A stretch of 9,281 nt of DNA from an uncultured Bacteroidales bacterium. Lineage in GTDB: Bacteria; Bacteroidota; Bacteroidia; Bacteroidales; UBA932. Positions 1 to 6,984 of the stretch are shown here, piece by piece (the first letter of the stretch is position 1; the number at the start of each line of letters is the position of its first letter). The DNA is taken from the NCBI GenBank assembly GCA_946627685.1, contig CAMOVV010000028.1:1-9281 (forward strand), read 5' to 3'. The translations under genes were made by a program, and so were the position numbers. The notes beneath the pieces are model-generated. The model saw only the letters and a program-made list of their open reading frames with translations. It was not told where the DNA came from and ran no database searches.

Positions 1-431
1 AGAAGGGCGGCGGCGGTGCCCGTCACGGCTCCCTCAAGGCCGGTATCTTCGTAGGCGGTGGCCGTGTCCACGGTCCCAAGCCCCGCGACTATCGTTCCAA
101 GCTGAACAAGAAGGTCAAATCGCTCGCCCGTGTCTCCGCCCTTTCCTACAAGGCCAAGGAGAACGGTATCATCCTTGTGGAGCCTTTCGCAATGGACGCT
201 CCCAAGACCAAGGAATTCAGGGGAATCCTCGACGCCATCAAGGCGGGAGACAGGAAGATTCTCTTCGTTCTTCCCCAGAACTCCGACAACATTTTCCTTT
301 CATCACGCAACCTCCCCGAGGTGAATGTCATTTCCGTTGACGAAATCAACACCTATGCTATCATGAACTCCTGCAAGCTCGTGATGGTGGACGGCGTACA
401 GGAAATCCTCACCGAAAGGAACGCACGCTAA
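1..431 (+). CDS. rplD: 50S ribosomal protein L4, C-terminal part (5' end outside window)
   Basis: Ribosomal protein L4 (uL4) binds 23S rRNA early in large-subunit assembly, and its extended loop lines the peptide exit tunnel. The reading frame is open from base 3 to the TAA at 429-431, giving 142 residues. Since L4 is usually a little over 200 residues, roughly the first third lies upstream. The visible part begins in the basic loop (KGGGGARHGSLKAG) and continues with the conserved GPKPRDY motif, then the C-terminal alpha/beta domain ending in QEILTERNAR. It is followed 12 nt later by rplW, the canonical S10-operon order. In E. coli L4 also represses its own operon, but whether that holds here cannot be judged because the leader is outside the window. 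Family identity is clear; only the missing N-terminus limits the entry. Confidence 0.96.
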   Translation, partial: KGGGGARHGSLKAGIFVGGGRVHGPKPRDYRSKLNKKVKSLARVSALSYKAKENGIILVEPFAMDAPKTKEFRGILDAIKAGDRKILFVLPQNSDNIFLSSRNLPEVNVISVDEINTYAIMNSCKLVMVDGVQEILTERNAR

Positions 432-443
432 AACGACACAGAG

Positions 444-731
444 ATGGGAATTTTGCTTAAACCAATCATCACCGAGAAGCTCACGGCCATGGCCGACAAG
501 GGTGTCTATGGTTTCTACGTGGACCCCAAGGCCAACAAGATAGAAATCAAGAATGCCGTCGAGCAGACCTACAACGTGTCCGTCAAGGACGTGAATACCA
601 TCAAAGGCCATGGAAAGAGGAAGTCCCGCTACACCAGGAGCGGTCTTCTCGCAGGCCGTGACATTGATTTCAAGAAGGCTTACGTCACTCTCGCAGGCGA
701 CGATAAGATTGACTTCTACGCTAACATCTAA
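444..731 (+). CDS. rplW: 50S ribosomal protein L23
   Basis: L23 (uL23) sits beside the peptide exit tunnel and is the docking point for trigger factor and the signal recognition particle. The 95-residue protein is of normal length. It starts [12 protein letters not shown], the family's N-terminal signature (PIITEK), and has the basic segment [13 protein letters not shown] that contacts 23S rRNA, followed by the predicted strand [15 protein letters not shown]. The ATG at 444 lies 12 nt after the rplD stop. The spacer (AAACGACACAGAG) has no good Shine-Dalgarno sequence, as is usual in Bacteroidota. It is cotranscribed with its neighbours by position and spacing. Confidence 0.97.
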   Translation: MGILLKPIITEKLTAMADKGVYGFYVDPKANKIEIKNAVEQTYNVSVKDVNTIKGHGKRKSRYTRSGLLAGRDIDFKKAYVTLAGDDKIDFYANI

Positions 732-738
732 GGGAGGG
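732..738 (+). promoter_or_regulatory. Shine-Dalgarno-like ribosome binding site of rplB
   Basis: The sequence GGGAGGG directly follows the rplW stop codon (TAA 729-731) and ends 7 nt before the rplB ATG at 746. It contains GGAG and GAGG, both complementary to the anti-Shine-Dalgarno end of 16S rRNA. A site this strong is uncommon in Bacteroidota, whose ribosomes generally ignore Shine-Dalgarno pairing. It supports the ATG at 746 as the start. Function is inferred from sequence and position only. Confidence 0.6.
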
Positions 739-745
739 AAAGACT

Positions 746-1573
746 ATGGCAATCAGAAAATTCAAACCCACGACCCCTGGTCAGAGGAACAAGGCCATCA
801 GCGCGTTTGACGATATCACCGCGAAGAAGCCCTACAAACCCCTTCTTGAGCGTCTCAAGAGCTCCGGCGGCCGCAACAACACCGGCCAGATGACCGTCCG
901 CTACATCGGCGGAGGCCACAGGAAGATGTACCGTATCATCGACTTCCTCCGCAACAAGGACAACTGCACCGCCACCGTAAGGACCATCGAGTATGATCCC
1001 AACAGGACGGCCCGCATCGCCCTCGTCGAGTATGAAGACGGCGAGAAGAAGTACATCATCGCTCCTGCCGGCATCAAGGTCGGTCAGGTAATCTGCTCCG
1101 GTTCCGGAGTCGCTCCCGAACCCGGCAACGCTCTCCCTCTCGGGGAGATTCCCGTTGGTACCCTCGTGCACAACATCGAGCTCCGCCCCGGACAGGGCGC
1201 CGCGATGGCCCGCTCCGCCGGCGCTTTCGCCCAGCTCGCAGCGCGCGAAGGCAACTACGCCATTCTCCGTCTCCCTTCGGGCGAGACCAGGATGGTCCTC
1301 GTCAGCTGCAGGGCCACCGTCGGTACGGTGTCCAATGCAGATCATAACCTGGAATCCTCCGGTAAGGCCGGACGCAACCGCTGGAAGGGCCGCAGGCCTC
1401 ACAACAGGGGTGTCGTCATGAACCCTCACGACCATCCTATGGGTGGTGGAGAAGGCCGCGCCTCCGGTGGTCACCCGAGGTCCCGCAAGGGTCTGCCTGC
1501 AAAGGGCTACAAGACCCGCAACCCCAAGGCTACCTCCAACAGGTTCATCATTGAAAGAAGGAAGAAGAAATAA
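746..1573 (+). CDS. rplB: 50S ribosomal protein L2
   Basis: L2 (uL2) is a primary 23S rRNA-binding protein needed for subunit association and peptidyl transferase function. The 275-residue length matches the family (E. coli 273). The N-terminal RNA-binding OB-like domain carries [19 protein letters not shown] (42-60). The SH3-like second domain includes LPSGE (176-180) and [17 protein letters not shown] (206-222). The C-terminal loop has [14 protein letters not shown] (225-238), in which His230 aligns with E. coli His229 (numbered without Met), the residue linked to peptidyl transferase activity. The next-but-one position is Met, where E. coli has His; Bacteroides-like L2 proteins share this (recalled, not searched). 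The tail is strongly basic (ERRKKK). It is preceded by a strong ribosome binding site and followed after 22 nt by rpsS. Confidence 0.98.
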   Translation: MAIRKFKPTTPGQRNKAISAFDDITAKKPYKPLLERLKSSGGRNNTGQMTVRYIGGGHRKMYRIIDFLRNKDNCTATVRTIEYDPNRTARIALVEYEDGEKKYIIAPAGIKVGQVICSGSGVAPEPGNALPLGEIPVGTLVHNIELRPGQGAAMARSAGAFAQLAAREGNYAILRLPSGETRMVLVSCRATVGTVSNADHNLESSGKAGRNRWKGRRPHNRGVVMNPHDHPMGGGEGRASGGHPRSRKGLPAKGYKTRNPKATSNRFIIERRKKK

Positions 1574-1595
1574 ACGGAATCAAACTTAGAGATTT

Positions 1596-1865
1596 ATGAG
1601 TCGTTCGTTAAGAAAAGGTCCGTATATCCAGGAAGCCCTGGAGAAGAGGATCCTTGCTATGAATGAAGGTAGCAAGAAAAAAGAGGTCGTGAAGACCTGG
1701 TCACGCGCAAGCATGATTTCCCCGGATTTCGTCGGCCATACCATCGCAGTTCATAATGGAAATAAGTTCATTCCCGTTTATGTCACTGAGAACATGGTAG
1801 GTCACAAACTCGGAGAGTTCGCTCCCACCAGAAACTTCAGAGGCCATTCCGGCAATAACAAATAG
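1596..1865 (+). CDS. rpsS: 30S ribosomal protein S19
   Basis: S19 (uS19) binds the head of the small subunit with S13 and contacts the A-site tRNA region. The 89-residue protein has the usual length. It begins [13 protein letters not shown], the family's N-terminal signature, and contains [39 protein letters not shown] and FRGH. The ATG at 1596 follows rplB by 22 nt. This is the longest gap inside the ribosomal cluster and has no clear Shine-Dalgarno motif (AAACTTAGAGATTT). The stop TAG at 1863-1865 overlaps the ribosome binding site of rplV. Confidence 0.98.
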   Translation: MSRSLRKGPYIQEALEKRILAMNEGSKKKEVVKTWSRASMISPDFVGHTIAVHNGNKFIPVYVTENMVGHKLGEFAPTRNFRGHSGNNK

Positions 1866-1868
1866 GAG
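1864..1868 (+). promoter_or_regulatory. Shine-Dalgarno-like ribosome binding site of rplV
   Basis: AGGAG begins inside the TAG stop codon of rpsS and ends 9 nt before the rplV ATG at 1878. The overlap of stop codon and ribosome binding site suggests translational coupling of rpsS and rplV, and it supports the chosen rplV start. Confidence 0.5.
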
Positions 1869-1877
1869 ATCTGAATC

Positions 1878-2303
1878 ATGGGAAAACGCAAAAGAGAAAT
1901 GGCTGAAAGGCTCAAGGAAGCCCGTCGCAACACTGCCATAACCAAGCTGAATGATGTCCCCACTTCGCCTCGCAAGATGCGCCTTGTGGCCGACACTATC
2001 AGGGGCGAGGAAGTCAACCATGCCCTGGATCTCCTCAAGTTCTCGAAGAAGGCCCCTTCAATCCGCCTCGAGAAACTTATCCGCAGCGCCATCGCCAACT
2101 GGGAGGCCAAGAATCCCGACCGGTCCAAGGAGCTTGACAACGGAAACGTCATCGTCAAGACCATCATGGTGAATGAGGGCCGCACCATCAAGAGAATCCG
2201 TCCTATGCCTCAGGGCAGGGCCGGCAGGATCCGCAAGCGTTCAAATCACGTCACCGTCATCCTGGATGTCAAGAAACCAACAACAGTGGAGGATAATCAA
2301 TAA
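1878..2303 (+). CDS. rplV: 50S ribosomal protein L22
   Basis: L22 (uL22) binds several domains of 23S rRNA, and its long beta-hairpin lines the exit tunnel near the macrolide-binding region. The 141-residue protein is longer than E. coli L22 (110 residues), with extra residues at both ends: a lysine/arginine-rich start ([19 protein letters not shown]) and a tail of about 12 residues ([10 protein letters not shown]). The core shows [14 protein letters not shown], the helix [13 protein letters not shown], and the hairpin [21 protein letters not shown] second ATG at codon 8 gives a shorter possible start, but AGGAG is better placed for the ATG at 1878. The stop lies only 2 nt before the rpsC start, and the rpsC ribosome binding site is embedded in the last rplV codons. 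Confidence 0.97.
   Translation: MGKRKREMAERLKEARRNTAITKLNDVPTSPRKMRLVADTIRGEEVNHALDLLKFSKKAPSIRLEKLIRSAIANWEAKNPDRSKELDNGNVIVKTIMVNEGRTIKRIRPMPQGRAGRIRKRSNHVTVILDVKKPTTVEDNQ
2288..2292 (+). promoter_or_regulatory. Shine-Dalgarno-like ribosome binding site of rpsC
   Basis: GGAGG lies within the last codons of rplV, 13 nt before the rpsC ATG at 2306. The spacing is longer than the optimum known from E. coli, so the assignment is moderate. Together with the 2-nt gap between the genes it suggests coupled translation of L22 and S3. Confidence 0.4.
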
Positions 2304-2305
2304 TT

Positions 2306-3085
2306 ATGGGACAGAAAACTAATCCTATCAGCAATAGAATAGGCATCACCCGTGGTTGGGACTCCAACTGGGTTGGAGGCAACTACGCAGAGAAGATTGC
2401 GGAGGACTACAAAATCCGCAAGTACCTGAGCAACCGCCTCGCCAAGGCTGACCTCTCCAAGATTGTCATCGAGAGGACCCTCAAGCTCATCACCGTCACC
2501 ATCCATGCAGCCCGTCCGGGCGTCATCATCGGAAAAGGCGGCGCCGAGGTCGAGATGCTCAAGAAAGAGCTCAAGAAGGTCACCAAGAAGGATGTCCAGA
2601 TCAACATCTTCGAGGTCCGCAGGCCCGAGGTTGACGCTACCATCGTAGCCAACACCATCGCCCGCCAGATCGAAGGCCGCGTATCCTACAGAAGGGCTAT
2701 CAAGATGGCCATCGCCACCACCATGAGGGTCGGTGCCGAGGGTATCAAGGTCCAGATCGCAGGCCGCGTGGGCGGAGCCGAAATGGCCCGCAGCGAGATG
2801 TTCAAGGAAGGACGTACTCCTCTTCACACTTTCCGCGCCGACATCGACTATGCTCTCGCAGTCGCGAGCACCAAGGTCGGAGCCCTCGGAATCAAGGTGT
2901 GGATCTGCAACGGCGAGCGTTACGGCAAGCAGGACCTCAGTCCCAACTCCGGCGCAGCTGCCAACATGCAGGCTCCCCAGGGCGGTTCCCGTCCTCGCGG
3001 AGGAGACCGTGGAGACCGTCGTGGAGACCGTCGCGGCGAGCGCCGCGGACGTGGCTCCCGCGACAATTCTTCCGAGTCCAGGTAG
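2306..3085 (+). CDS. rpsC: 30S ribosomal protein S3 with Arg/Gly-rich C-terminal tail
   Basis: S3 (uS3) forms part of the mRNA entry channel on the small-subunit head. The 259-residue protein is longer than E. coli S3 (233). It starts [20 protein letters not shown], typical of the family. The type-2 KH domain carries the RNA-binding loop IIGKGG (74-79). The C-terminal S3 domain runs from about 120 to 212, with [10 protein letters not shown] (153-162) and [14 protein letters not shown] (195-208). From about residue 213 a low-complexity tail rich in Gly, Arg and Asp (units GDR and GDRR, then GERRGRG) runs to the end and is probably disordered and RNA-binding (inference). Bacteroides S3 proteins also have basic low-complexity tails, so an extension is not itself unusual. 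It is the last ribosomal gene here: a terminator follows within 24 nt, where rplP would normally come next. Confidence 0.97.
   Translation: MGQKTNPISNRIGITRGWDSNWVGGNYAEKIAEDYKIRKYLSNRLAKADLSKIVIERTLKLITVTIHAARPGVIIGKGGAEVEMLKKELKKVTKKDVQINIFEVRRPEVDATIVANTIARQIEGRVSYRRAIKMAIATTMRVGAEGIKVQIAGRVGGAEMARSEMFKEGRTPLHTFRADIDYALAVASTKVGALGIKVWICNGERYGKQDLSPNSGAAANMQAPQGGSRPRGGDRGDRRGDRRGERRGRGSRDNSSESR
3002..3031 (+). repeat. Short in-frame tandem repeat in the rpsC tail
   Basis: Three exact copies of the 9-mer GGAGACCGT occur at 3002-3010, 3011-3019 and 3023-3031, the last two separated by CGT. They encode [10 protein letters not shown] in the S3 tail. Directly downstream, 3032-3047 holds a GC-only inverted repeat (CGCGGCG, AG, CGCCGCG) encoding part of RRGERRG. 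The repeat keeps the reading frame, so expansion or contraction would change only tail length. Confidence 0.8.
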
Positions 3086-3108
3086 TTGCATATCTGCAGA
3101 ATCGATTG

Positions 3109-3137
3109 GCCGGTGCCTCATGGCGCCGGCTTTTTTT
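3109..3137 (+). terminator. Intrinsic (Rho-independent) terminator after rpsC
   Basis: A 9-bp stem forms between GCCGGTGCC (3109-3117) and GGCGCCGGC (3122-3130), with eight Watson-Crick pairs and one G-T wobble, a 4-nt TCAT loop, and a run of seven T (3131-3137). It lies 23 nt after the rpsC stop. It should end the S10 operon transcript here and insulate the downstream oxidoreductase gene from ribosomal-operon transcription. The remaining spacer to the next gene (3138-3228) is AT-rich and holds a candidate promoter. Confidence 0.92.
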
Positions 3138-3158
3138 GTCCCGGCCGGAGAATAATCC

Positions 3159-3187
3159 TTGAAAAATGATTATATTTACAAAGTTTG
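3159..3187 (+). promoter_or_regulatory. Candidate Bacteroidota-type promoter for the oxidoreductase/DUF1080 operon
   Basis: TTG at 3159-3161 is followed after 18 nt by AAAGTTTG at 3180-3187, which matches the Bacteroidota -7 consensus TAnnTTTG except for the first T. Transcription would start a few bases downstream, giving a leader of roughly 35 nt before the ATG at 3229. The position just after a strong terminator makes a promoter necessary somewhere in 3138-3228. A nearby TATAAT at 3219-3224 is too close to the start codon to serve as a -10 box. The match is short, so confidence is modest. Confidence 0.4.
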
Positions 3188-3228
3188 GCTTATTACGTAT
3201 CCAATAACATTAAAATCATATAATCAAC

Positions 3229-4536
3229 ATGGGCGAATCAAGAAGAGATTTTCTTAAAAAAGCGGGCCTGGGAGCCTTGGGCCTGACAATCCTCCCCAGA
3301 AACGTATTCGGAAAAATGGGGGATTCCTCCAGCAGGGCAGTCGCCCCGAGCGACCAGATCACCAAAGGTATCATCGGTGTCGGCGGCATGGGCAACAGCG
3401 AGAGGCATTTCTCCAGCACCGACGAATACCGCCTCATCTCCGTCTGCGACGTGGACGCGGCGCACCTGCAGAGGGCCATCGACCGCGGAAAGAGGGATTT
3501 CGGACAGACCCTCAAGGGATTCCACGATTTCCGCGAACTCATTCATGACCCGGACCTCGACGTGGTCCACATAGCCACCCCTCCCCACTGGCACGGCCTC
3601 ATGTCCGTCGAGGCGGCCAAGGCGGGAAAGGATATTTTCTGCGAGAAGCCTATGACAAGGACCATCGGGGAAGGAAAAAAGGTCGTGGAAGCCGTCAGGA
3701 AGTATGGAAGGGTGTTCCGCCTGAATACCTGGTTCCGCTTCACGGACACCTTCTATGGCCTCGGCACCACCGTCAAGCCTCTTAAGAAACTCATAGACAG
3801 CGGCCTTCTCGGCTGGCCCCTCACCGTGAGGATTTCCGGAGCCACGGGCTTCACCTGGAAGTTCTACTGGAGGGGGAAGGAAAACCTTGAGGTCCAGCCC
3901 ATACCCCCCGAACTGGATTATGATTTCTGGCTGGGTCCCGCCCCTTACAAGCCCTACAACGCCCACAGGGTACACGCCAATTTCCGCGGATACTGGGACT
4001 ACGACAACGGCGGTCTCGGCGACATGGGACAGCACTACATCGACCCCGTACAGTATATGCTCGGCAAGGACGACACCTTCCCCGTAAAGGTTGAGGTGGA
4101 TGCTCCCCAGCAGCATCCCGACGCGGTCGGAATCTGGAGGAAGGTCACCTACACCTACGAAGACGGATGCAAGATCATCCTCGAGGGAGAAGGCTTCGAG
4201 AGCGAGGGCAAGGTCCCTTATATCGAAGGCCCCGGCGGAAAGGTTTACAAAGGTTTCGAATGTACGATTCCCAATGTCCAGGACATCATAAACGAGCTCC
4301 CGGACCCCGAACCCCGCACGACCGACTTCCTTGACAGCGTGAGGTACCGCCAGCATTTCGCCCTCGACGAAATCAACGGCTACCACAGCTGCACCGTGGT
4401 GAACATGGGAGCCATAGCCGTCAGGCTTGGCAGGACCCTGCACTTCGACCCCAAGAAAGAATGTTTCATCGGAGACGATGCGGCCAACCACCTCATCGAC
4501 CAGCCTATGCGCGCCCCCTGGGCAATGAATGTCTAA
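3229..4536 (+). CDS. Tat-exported Gfo/Idh/MocA family oxidoreductase
   Basis: A dehydrogenase of the Gfo/Idh/MocA family, which typically oxidises or reduces a sugar hydroxyl with tightly bound NAD(P). The N-terminus has a perfect twin-arginine motif, SRRDFLK (4-10), followed by a short hydrophobic stretch (AGLGALGLTILP), so it is probably exported folded to the periplasm. The Rossmann fold starts with GIIGVGGMG (47-55). The EKP motif at 139-141 supplies the conserved lysine, and GDMGQHYID (264-272) supplies the Asp/His pair typical of the active site. The end, QPMRAPWAMNV, is a recognisable subfamily tail. Its 435 residues are normal for exported members. It is the first gene after the S10 terminator and lies 12 nt upstream of a DUF1080 protein. 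That pairing is known from gut Bacteroides 3-keto-glycoside metabolism (the BT2156-BT2160 type of locus), so oxidation at sugar C3 is the likely role (inference). The substrate is unknown. Confidence 0.9.
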   Translation: MGESRRDFLKKAGLGALGLTILPRNVFGKMGDSSSRAVAPSDQITKGIIGVGGMGNSERHFSSTDEYRLISVCDVDAAHLQRAIDRGKRDFGQTLKGFHDFRELIHDPDLDVVHIATPPHWHGLMSVEAAKAGKDIFCEKPMTRTIGEGKKVVEAVRKYGRVFRLNTWFRFTDTFYGLGTTVKPLKKLIDSGLLGWPLTVRISGATGFTWKFYWRGKENLEVQPIPPELDYDFWLGPAPYKPYNAHRVHANFRGYWDYDNGGLGDMGQHYIDPVQYMLGKDDTFPVKVEVDAPQQHPDAVGIWRKVTYTYEDGCKIILEGEGFESEGKVPYIEGPGGKVYKGFECTIPNVQDIINELPDPEPRTTDFLDSVRYRQHFALDEINGYHSCTVVNMGAIAVRLGRTLHFDPKKECFIGDDAANHLIDQPMRAPWAMNV

Positions 4537-4548
4537 AAATCCAGCACC

Positions 4549-6981
4549 ATGAAGAAAATCATATCAACAATATTGTCGGTTCTGCTGTCCCTCACCCTGG
4601 TTTTGGGCCAGGATGCCCGTCAGAGGACGGTGGAGACCATTGTGGCTGATGTAGTTGCGGAAATGCCGGCCCAGGATGCGGCAGCCTTCGACAGGGTCAT
4701 GTCTGACCTTGCCAAGGCGGCTCCCAAGTCGGTGGAAATCCTCTCTTCAATGCTTGTCCCCCAGGACAAGGGCCACAACAACCTTGTGGAATATGCCCTG
4801 AGCGGCTTGACCAAATATGCCTCGGACCCCGCCCACAGCCAGTATAAGGCTGCCGTGACGGAAGGCTTCAAGGCCGGGGCCGCCGCCTGCGCCGACAAAT
4901 ACAACAAGCAGTTCCTCGAGTGGAACGCCTACCTGCTGAGCCCTGTCACCGAAGCGGCCGTGACCGCCGCTCCTTCCGTTGACCCCAAAATCGCCAAAGC
5001 GATGCTGAAGAGCGTGAACGCGGGGGAAAGGGCTGCAGCGGCACAGACTCTCGTTGGAGGAATGACTTCGGCCAAGGCCCTCAAGTTCCTCGGCTCCGCC
5101 CTTAAAGACGGCGACCGTTCCTACCGCAACGCCGTCATGGACTTCGTCTGCGAAAAGGCCGGGGTTTCCGCAGTAGGCTCCGCCCTTGTCAAATCTTTCT
5201 CCAAACTTTCCGACGGGGCCAAGACAGACGCCCTCAATTTCTTCGGAAACCACAAGCTCTCAGACGCTCTCGCCCAGGTACTTTCCCAGACCGGAAGGGG
5301 CGGCGAGGTTGGAGCCGCGGCCATAAGGGCAGCCGGTAAAATCGGCGGTCCCCAGGCTCTTTCGGCCCTCGTTCCCATCCTCGCAAAAGGCGGGGAAGCG
5401 GGAGAGCAGGCCCTTGAGGCTCTCAAGTCCTTCAAGGGAGACATTTCCGGAGCCGTGATGGATGCCCTTGGCAAGGACAAGTACAACGGCAACCTTCTCC
5501 GCCTCGCTTCCGCGCGCAGGATTCTTGACGCGGCGCCCTACGCCTTCGCCCTCGCTTCTTCCGGCGACGTGGGCACAAAGGCCGGCGGTGAAAGGCTTCT
5601 TTCCGGCCTCGTGACGGCAAACGACGTTCCCAGGCTCGCCGCCCTTTTGGACAATGCCGACGACTCGGGAGTGAAGACCCTCACCGGGGTCCTTTCCGAA
5701 GCCCTCCGCAGCCTTGACGGAAGCCAGAGGTACAGCCTTGTCAGCGGCCTTCTTCCCAAGGCGAAGAATCCTTCCAGGCTCTATCCCGCCCTGGCTTCCT
5801 CCGACACGGACGAGGCTGTGGAATACCTCTCCAAGGCCGTGTCCGTCAATCCTTCCGCCGTGGCGGCTCTTGCCTCCATGAGCAATTACAAGGCCGCCCC
5901 CGCCATCCTTTCGGCCATCAAGTCCGCTCCCGCCTCCTTCCAGAACGTGATTCCGAGCTACGTTTCCCTCGTTAACGGAAATGAGACGGATTTCTCCAAA
6001 AAGGTGGGGCTTCTTTCCGAGGTGCTCGGCCTGACGACGGAACCTTCGAAGAAGGCAGACATCCTTTCCGTGGTGGGTTCAATCCCTACGAGAAAGGCGT
6101 TCACCCTTGCCGGCGACTATCTTGACGACACTGACAGAGGCGTCAGGCGCCAGGCCGCCTATGCGGTGAAGAACATTGCGGACAAGTGCCAGGACGAGCT
6201 TGATTACGACAAGATGAAATCTGCGTTCGAAAAGGGCGCTGAGACCCTGCTCTCCACGGGAGACGCCGACGACGGCTATGCCGTGAACCAGATGAACAGC
6301 ATCCTTTCCAAATATTCCCCTTCCCCCGTTTCCATCCTGACTCCCGAAGAGGAGAAACTTGGATTCGAGATGCTTTTTGACGGCACCAGCCTCGACAAAT
6401 GGCAGGGCAATTTCGTGAACTACACGCTCATGAACGGCTCTATCTACGTTTCCGCCGACGGCAGCGGCACCGGTAACCTCTACACCAAAAAGAAATACAG
6501 GGACTTTGTCTATCGCTTCGAGTTCTGCTTCCTCCGCGAGGGCGTGAACAACGGCGTCGGCATCAGGACCCCCATGGGTGTGGATGCCGCCTATGACGGA
6601 ATGTGCGAGGTGCAGATTCTTGACCACGACGCGCCTATGTACGCGAATCTCAACGAGTACCAGGTCCACGGCTCTGTCTATGGAGTCATTCCTGCAAAGA
6701 GAATCAAGCACAAGCCGCTCGGAGAGTGGAGCACCGAGGAAATCGAGGTACGCGGCAATCATATCAAGGTGACGGTGAACGGTGAGGTCATCCTGGACGG
6801 AGACGTGCGCAAGGCCTGCAAGGGTCACAACGTCGCTCCCGACGGGTCCGCCAGAAACCCTTACACCGTGGATCACAGGAACCATCCCGGCATGTTCAAC
6901 AAGGATGGATATATCTCATTCTGCGGTCACGGCGAGGGTGTCAAGATTAGGAACGTCAGGGTTCTCGACCTCAGCAAGTAA
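4549..6981 (+). CDS. Exported HEAT-like repeat protein with C-terminal DUF1080 (3-keto-disaccharide hydrolase) domain
   Basis: The 810-residue protein starts with a Sec signal peptide (MKKIISTILSVLLSLTLVLG, likely cut before Gln21). There is no lipobox cysteine, so it is probably soluble in the periplasm. Residues about 22-600 are Ala/Leu/Ser-rich helical pairs resembling HEAT/armadillo repeats, clearest at 253-295 (AAIRAAGKIGGPQALSALVP) and 515-545 (DDTDRGVRRQAAYAVKNIAD). Residues about 604-808 are a DUF1080 domain (Pfam 3-keto-disaccharide hydrolase, a jelly-roll fold). It opens with GFEMLFDGTSLDKW, includes NGVGIRTP and EVQILDHDAP, and closes with GYISFCGHGEGVKIRNVRV. Characterised DUF1080 proteins cleave or hydrate 3-keto-glycosides, so this one may act on the product of the upstream oxidoreductase. 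The role of the helical part is unknown; substrate or partner binding is a guess. The start lies 12 nt after the upstream stop without a Shine-Dalgarno motif. The TAA stop is followed directly by the uvrC TTG start in the same frame. Confidence 0.88.
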   Translation: MKKIISTILSVLLSLTLVLGQDARQRTVETIVADVVAEMPAQDAAAFDRVMSDLAKAAPKSVEILSSMLVPQDKGHNNLVEYALSGLTKYASDPAHSQYKAAVTEGFKAGAAACADKYNKQFLEWNAYLLSPVTEAAVTAAPSVDPKIAKAMLKSVNAGERAAAAQTLVGGMTSAKALKFLGSALKDGDRSYRNAVMDFVCEKAGVSAVGSALVKSFSKLSDGAKTDALNFFGNHKLSDALAQVLSQTGRGGEVGAAAIRAAGKIGGPQALSALVPILAKGGEAGEQALEALKSFKGDISGAVMDALGKDKYNGNLLRLASARRILDAAPYAFALASSGDVGTKAGGERLLSGLVTANDVPRLAALLDNADDSGVKTLTGVLSEALRSLDGSQRYSLVSGLLPKAKNPSRLYPALASSDTDEAVEYLSKAVSVNPSAVAALASMSNYKAAPAILSAIKSAPASFQNVIPSYVSLVNGNETDFSKKVGLLSEVLGLTTEPSKKADILSVVGSIPTRKAFTLAGDYLDDTDRGVRRQAAYAVKNIADKCQDELDYDKMKSAFEKGAETLLSTGDADDGYAVNQMNSILSKYSPSPVSILTPEEEKLGFEMLFDGTSLDKWQGNFVNYTLMNGSIYVSADGSGTGNLYTKKKYRDFVYRFEFCFLREGVNNGVGIRTPMGVDAAYDGMCEVQILDHDAPMYANLNEYQVHGSVYGVIPAKRIKHKPLGEWSTEEIEVRGNHIKVTVNGEVILDGDVRKACKGHNVAPDGSARNPYTVDHRNHPGMFNKDGYISFCGHGEGVKIRNVRVLDLSK

Positions 6982-6984
6982 TTG
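6979..6984 (+). other. Abutting stop/start TAATTG joining the DUF1080 gene and uvrC
   Basis: The TAA stop of the DUF1080 gene (6979-6981) is directly followed by TTG (6982-6984), the inferred uvrC start, in the same reading frame. No ATG occurs in frame before the GIY-YIG domain, the first downstream GTG would cut into that domain, and no Shine-Dalgarno motif precedes the TTG. Reinitiation by ribosomes finishing the DUF1080 gene is the simplest mechanism (inference). Confidence 0.7.

Noticed and set aside
1421..1460. Possible loss of a key histidine in L2 (Met where E. coli has the second His of DHPH)
   Set aside because: The functionally important histidine (E. coli His229) is kept as His230. 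The Met at the next-but-one position is, from memory, normal for Bacteroides-like L2.
728..1474. - strand open frame of 248 codons opposite rplB
   Set aside because: Antisense shadow of a highly conserved ribosomal gene with no family resemblance of its own.
3002..3049. Short direct repeats considered as a CRISPR-like or mobile-element footprint
   Set aside because: Units are 9 nt, in frame and without spacers, and they encode a low-complexity S3 tail typical of the protein.
2297..3121. - strand open frame of 274 codons opposite rpsC
   Set aside because: The translation is low-complexity (runs of Ala, Ser, Thr, Asp, Leu, Gly) and results from reading the S3 gene backwards. The + strand gene is certain.
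3138..3228. Spacer after the terminator checked for a small RNA, riboswitch or attachment site at the operon break
   Set aside because: Only an AT-rich promoter-like stretch is visible. No tRNA remnant, direct repeat pair, integrase gene or stable aptamer-like fold was found.
3238..4491. Long open frame (417 codons) on the - strand opposite the oxidoreductase
   Set aside because: It mirrors a GC-rich gene with strong family motifs on the + strand. Its translation shows no recognisable domain and it has no independent start context, so it is a codon-bias shadow.
6079..6885. - strand open frame of 268 codons opposite the DUF1080 domain
   Set aside because: No recognisable motif. It lies wholly within a gene whose + strand translation has clear DUF1080 signatures.
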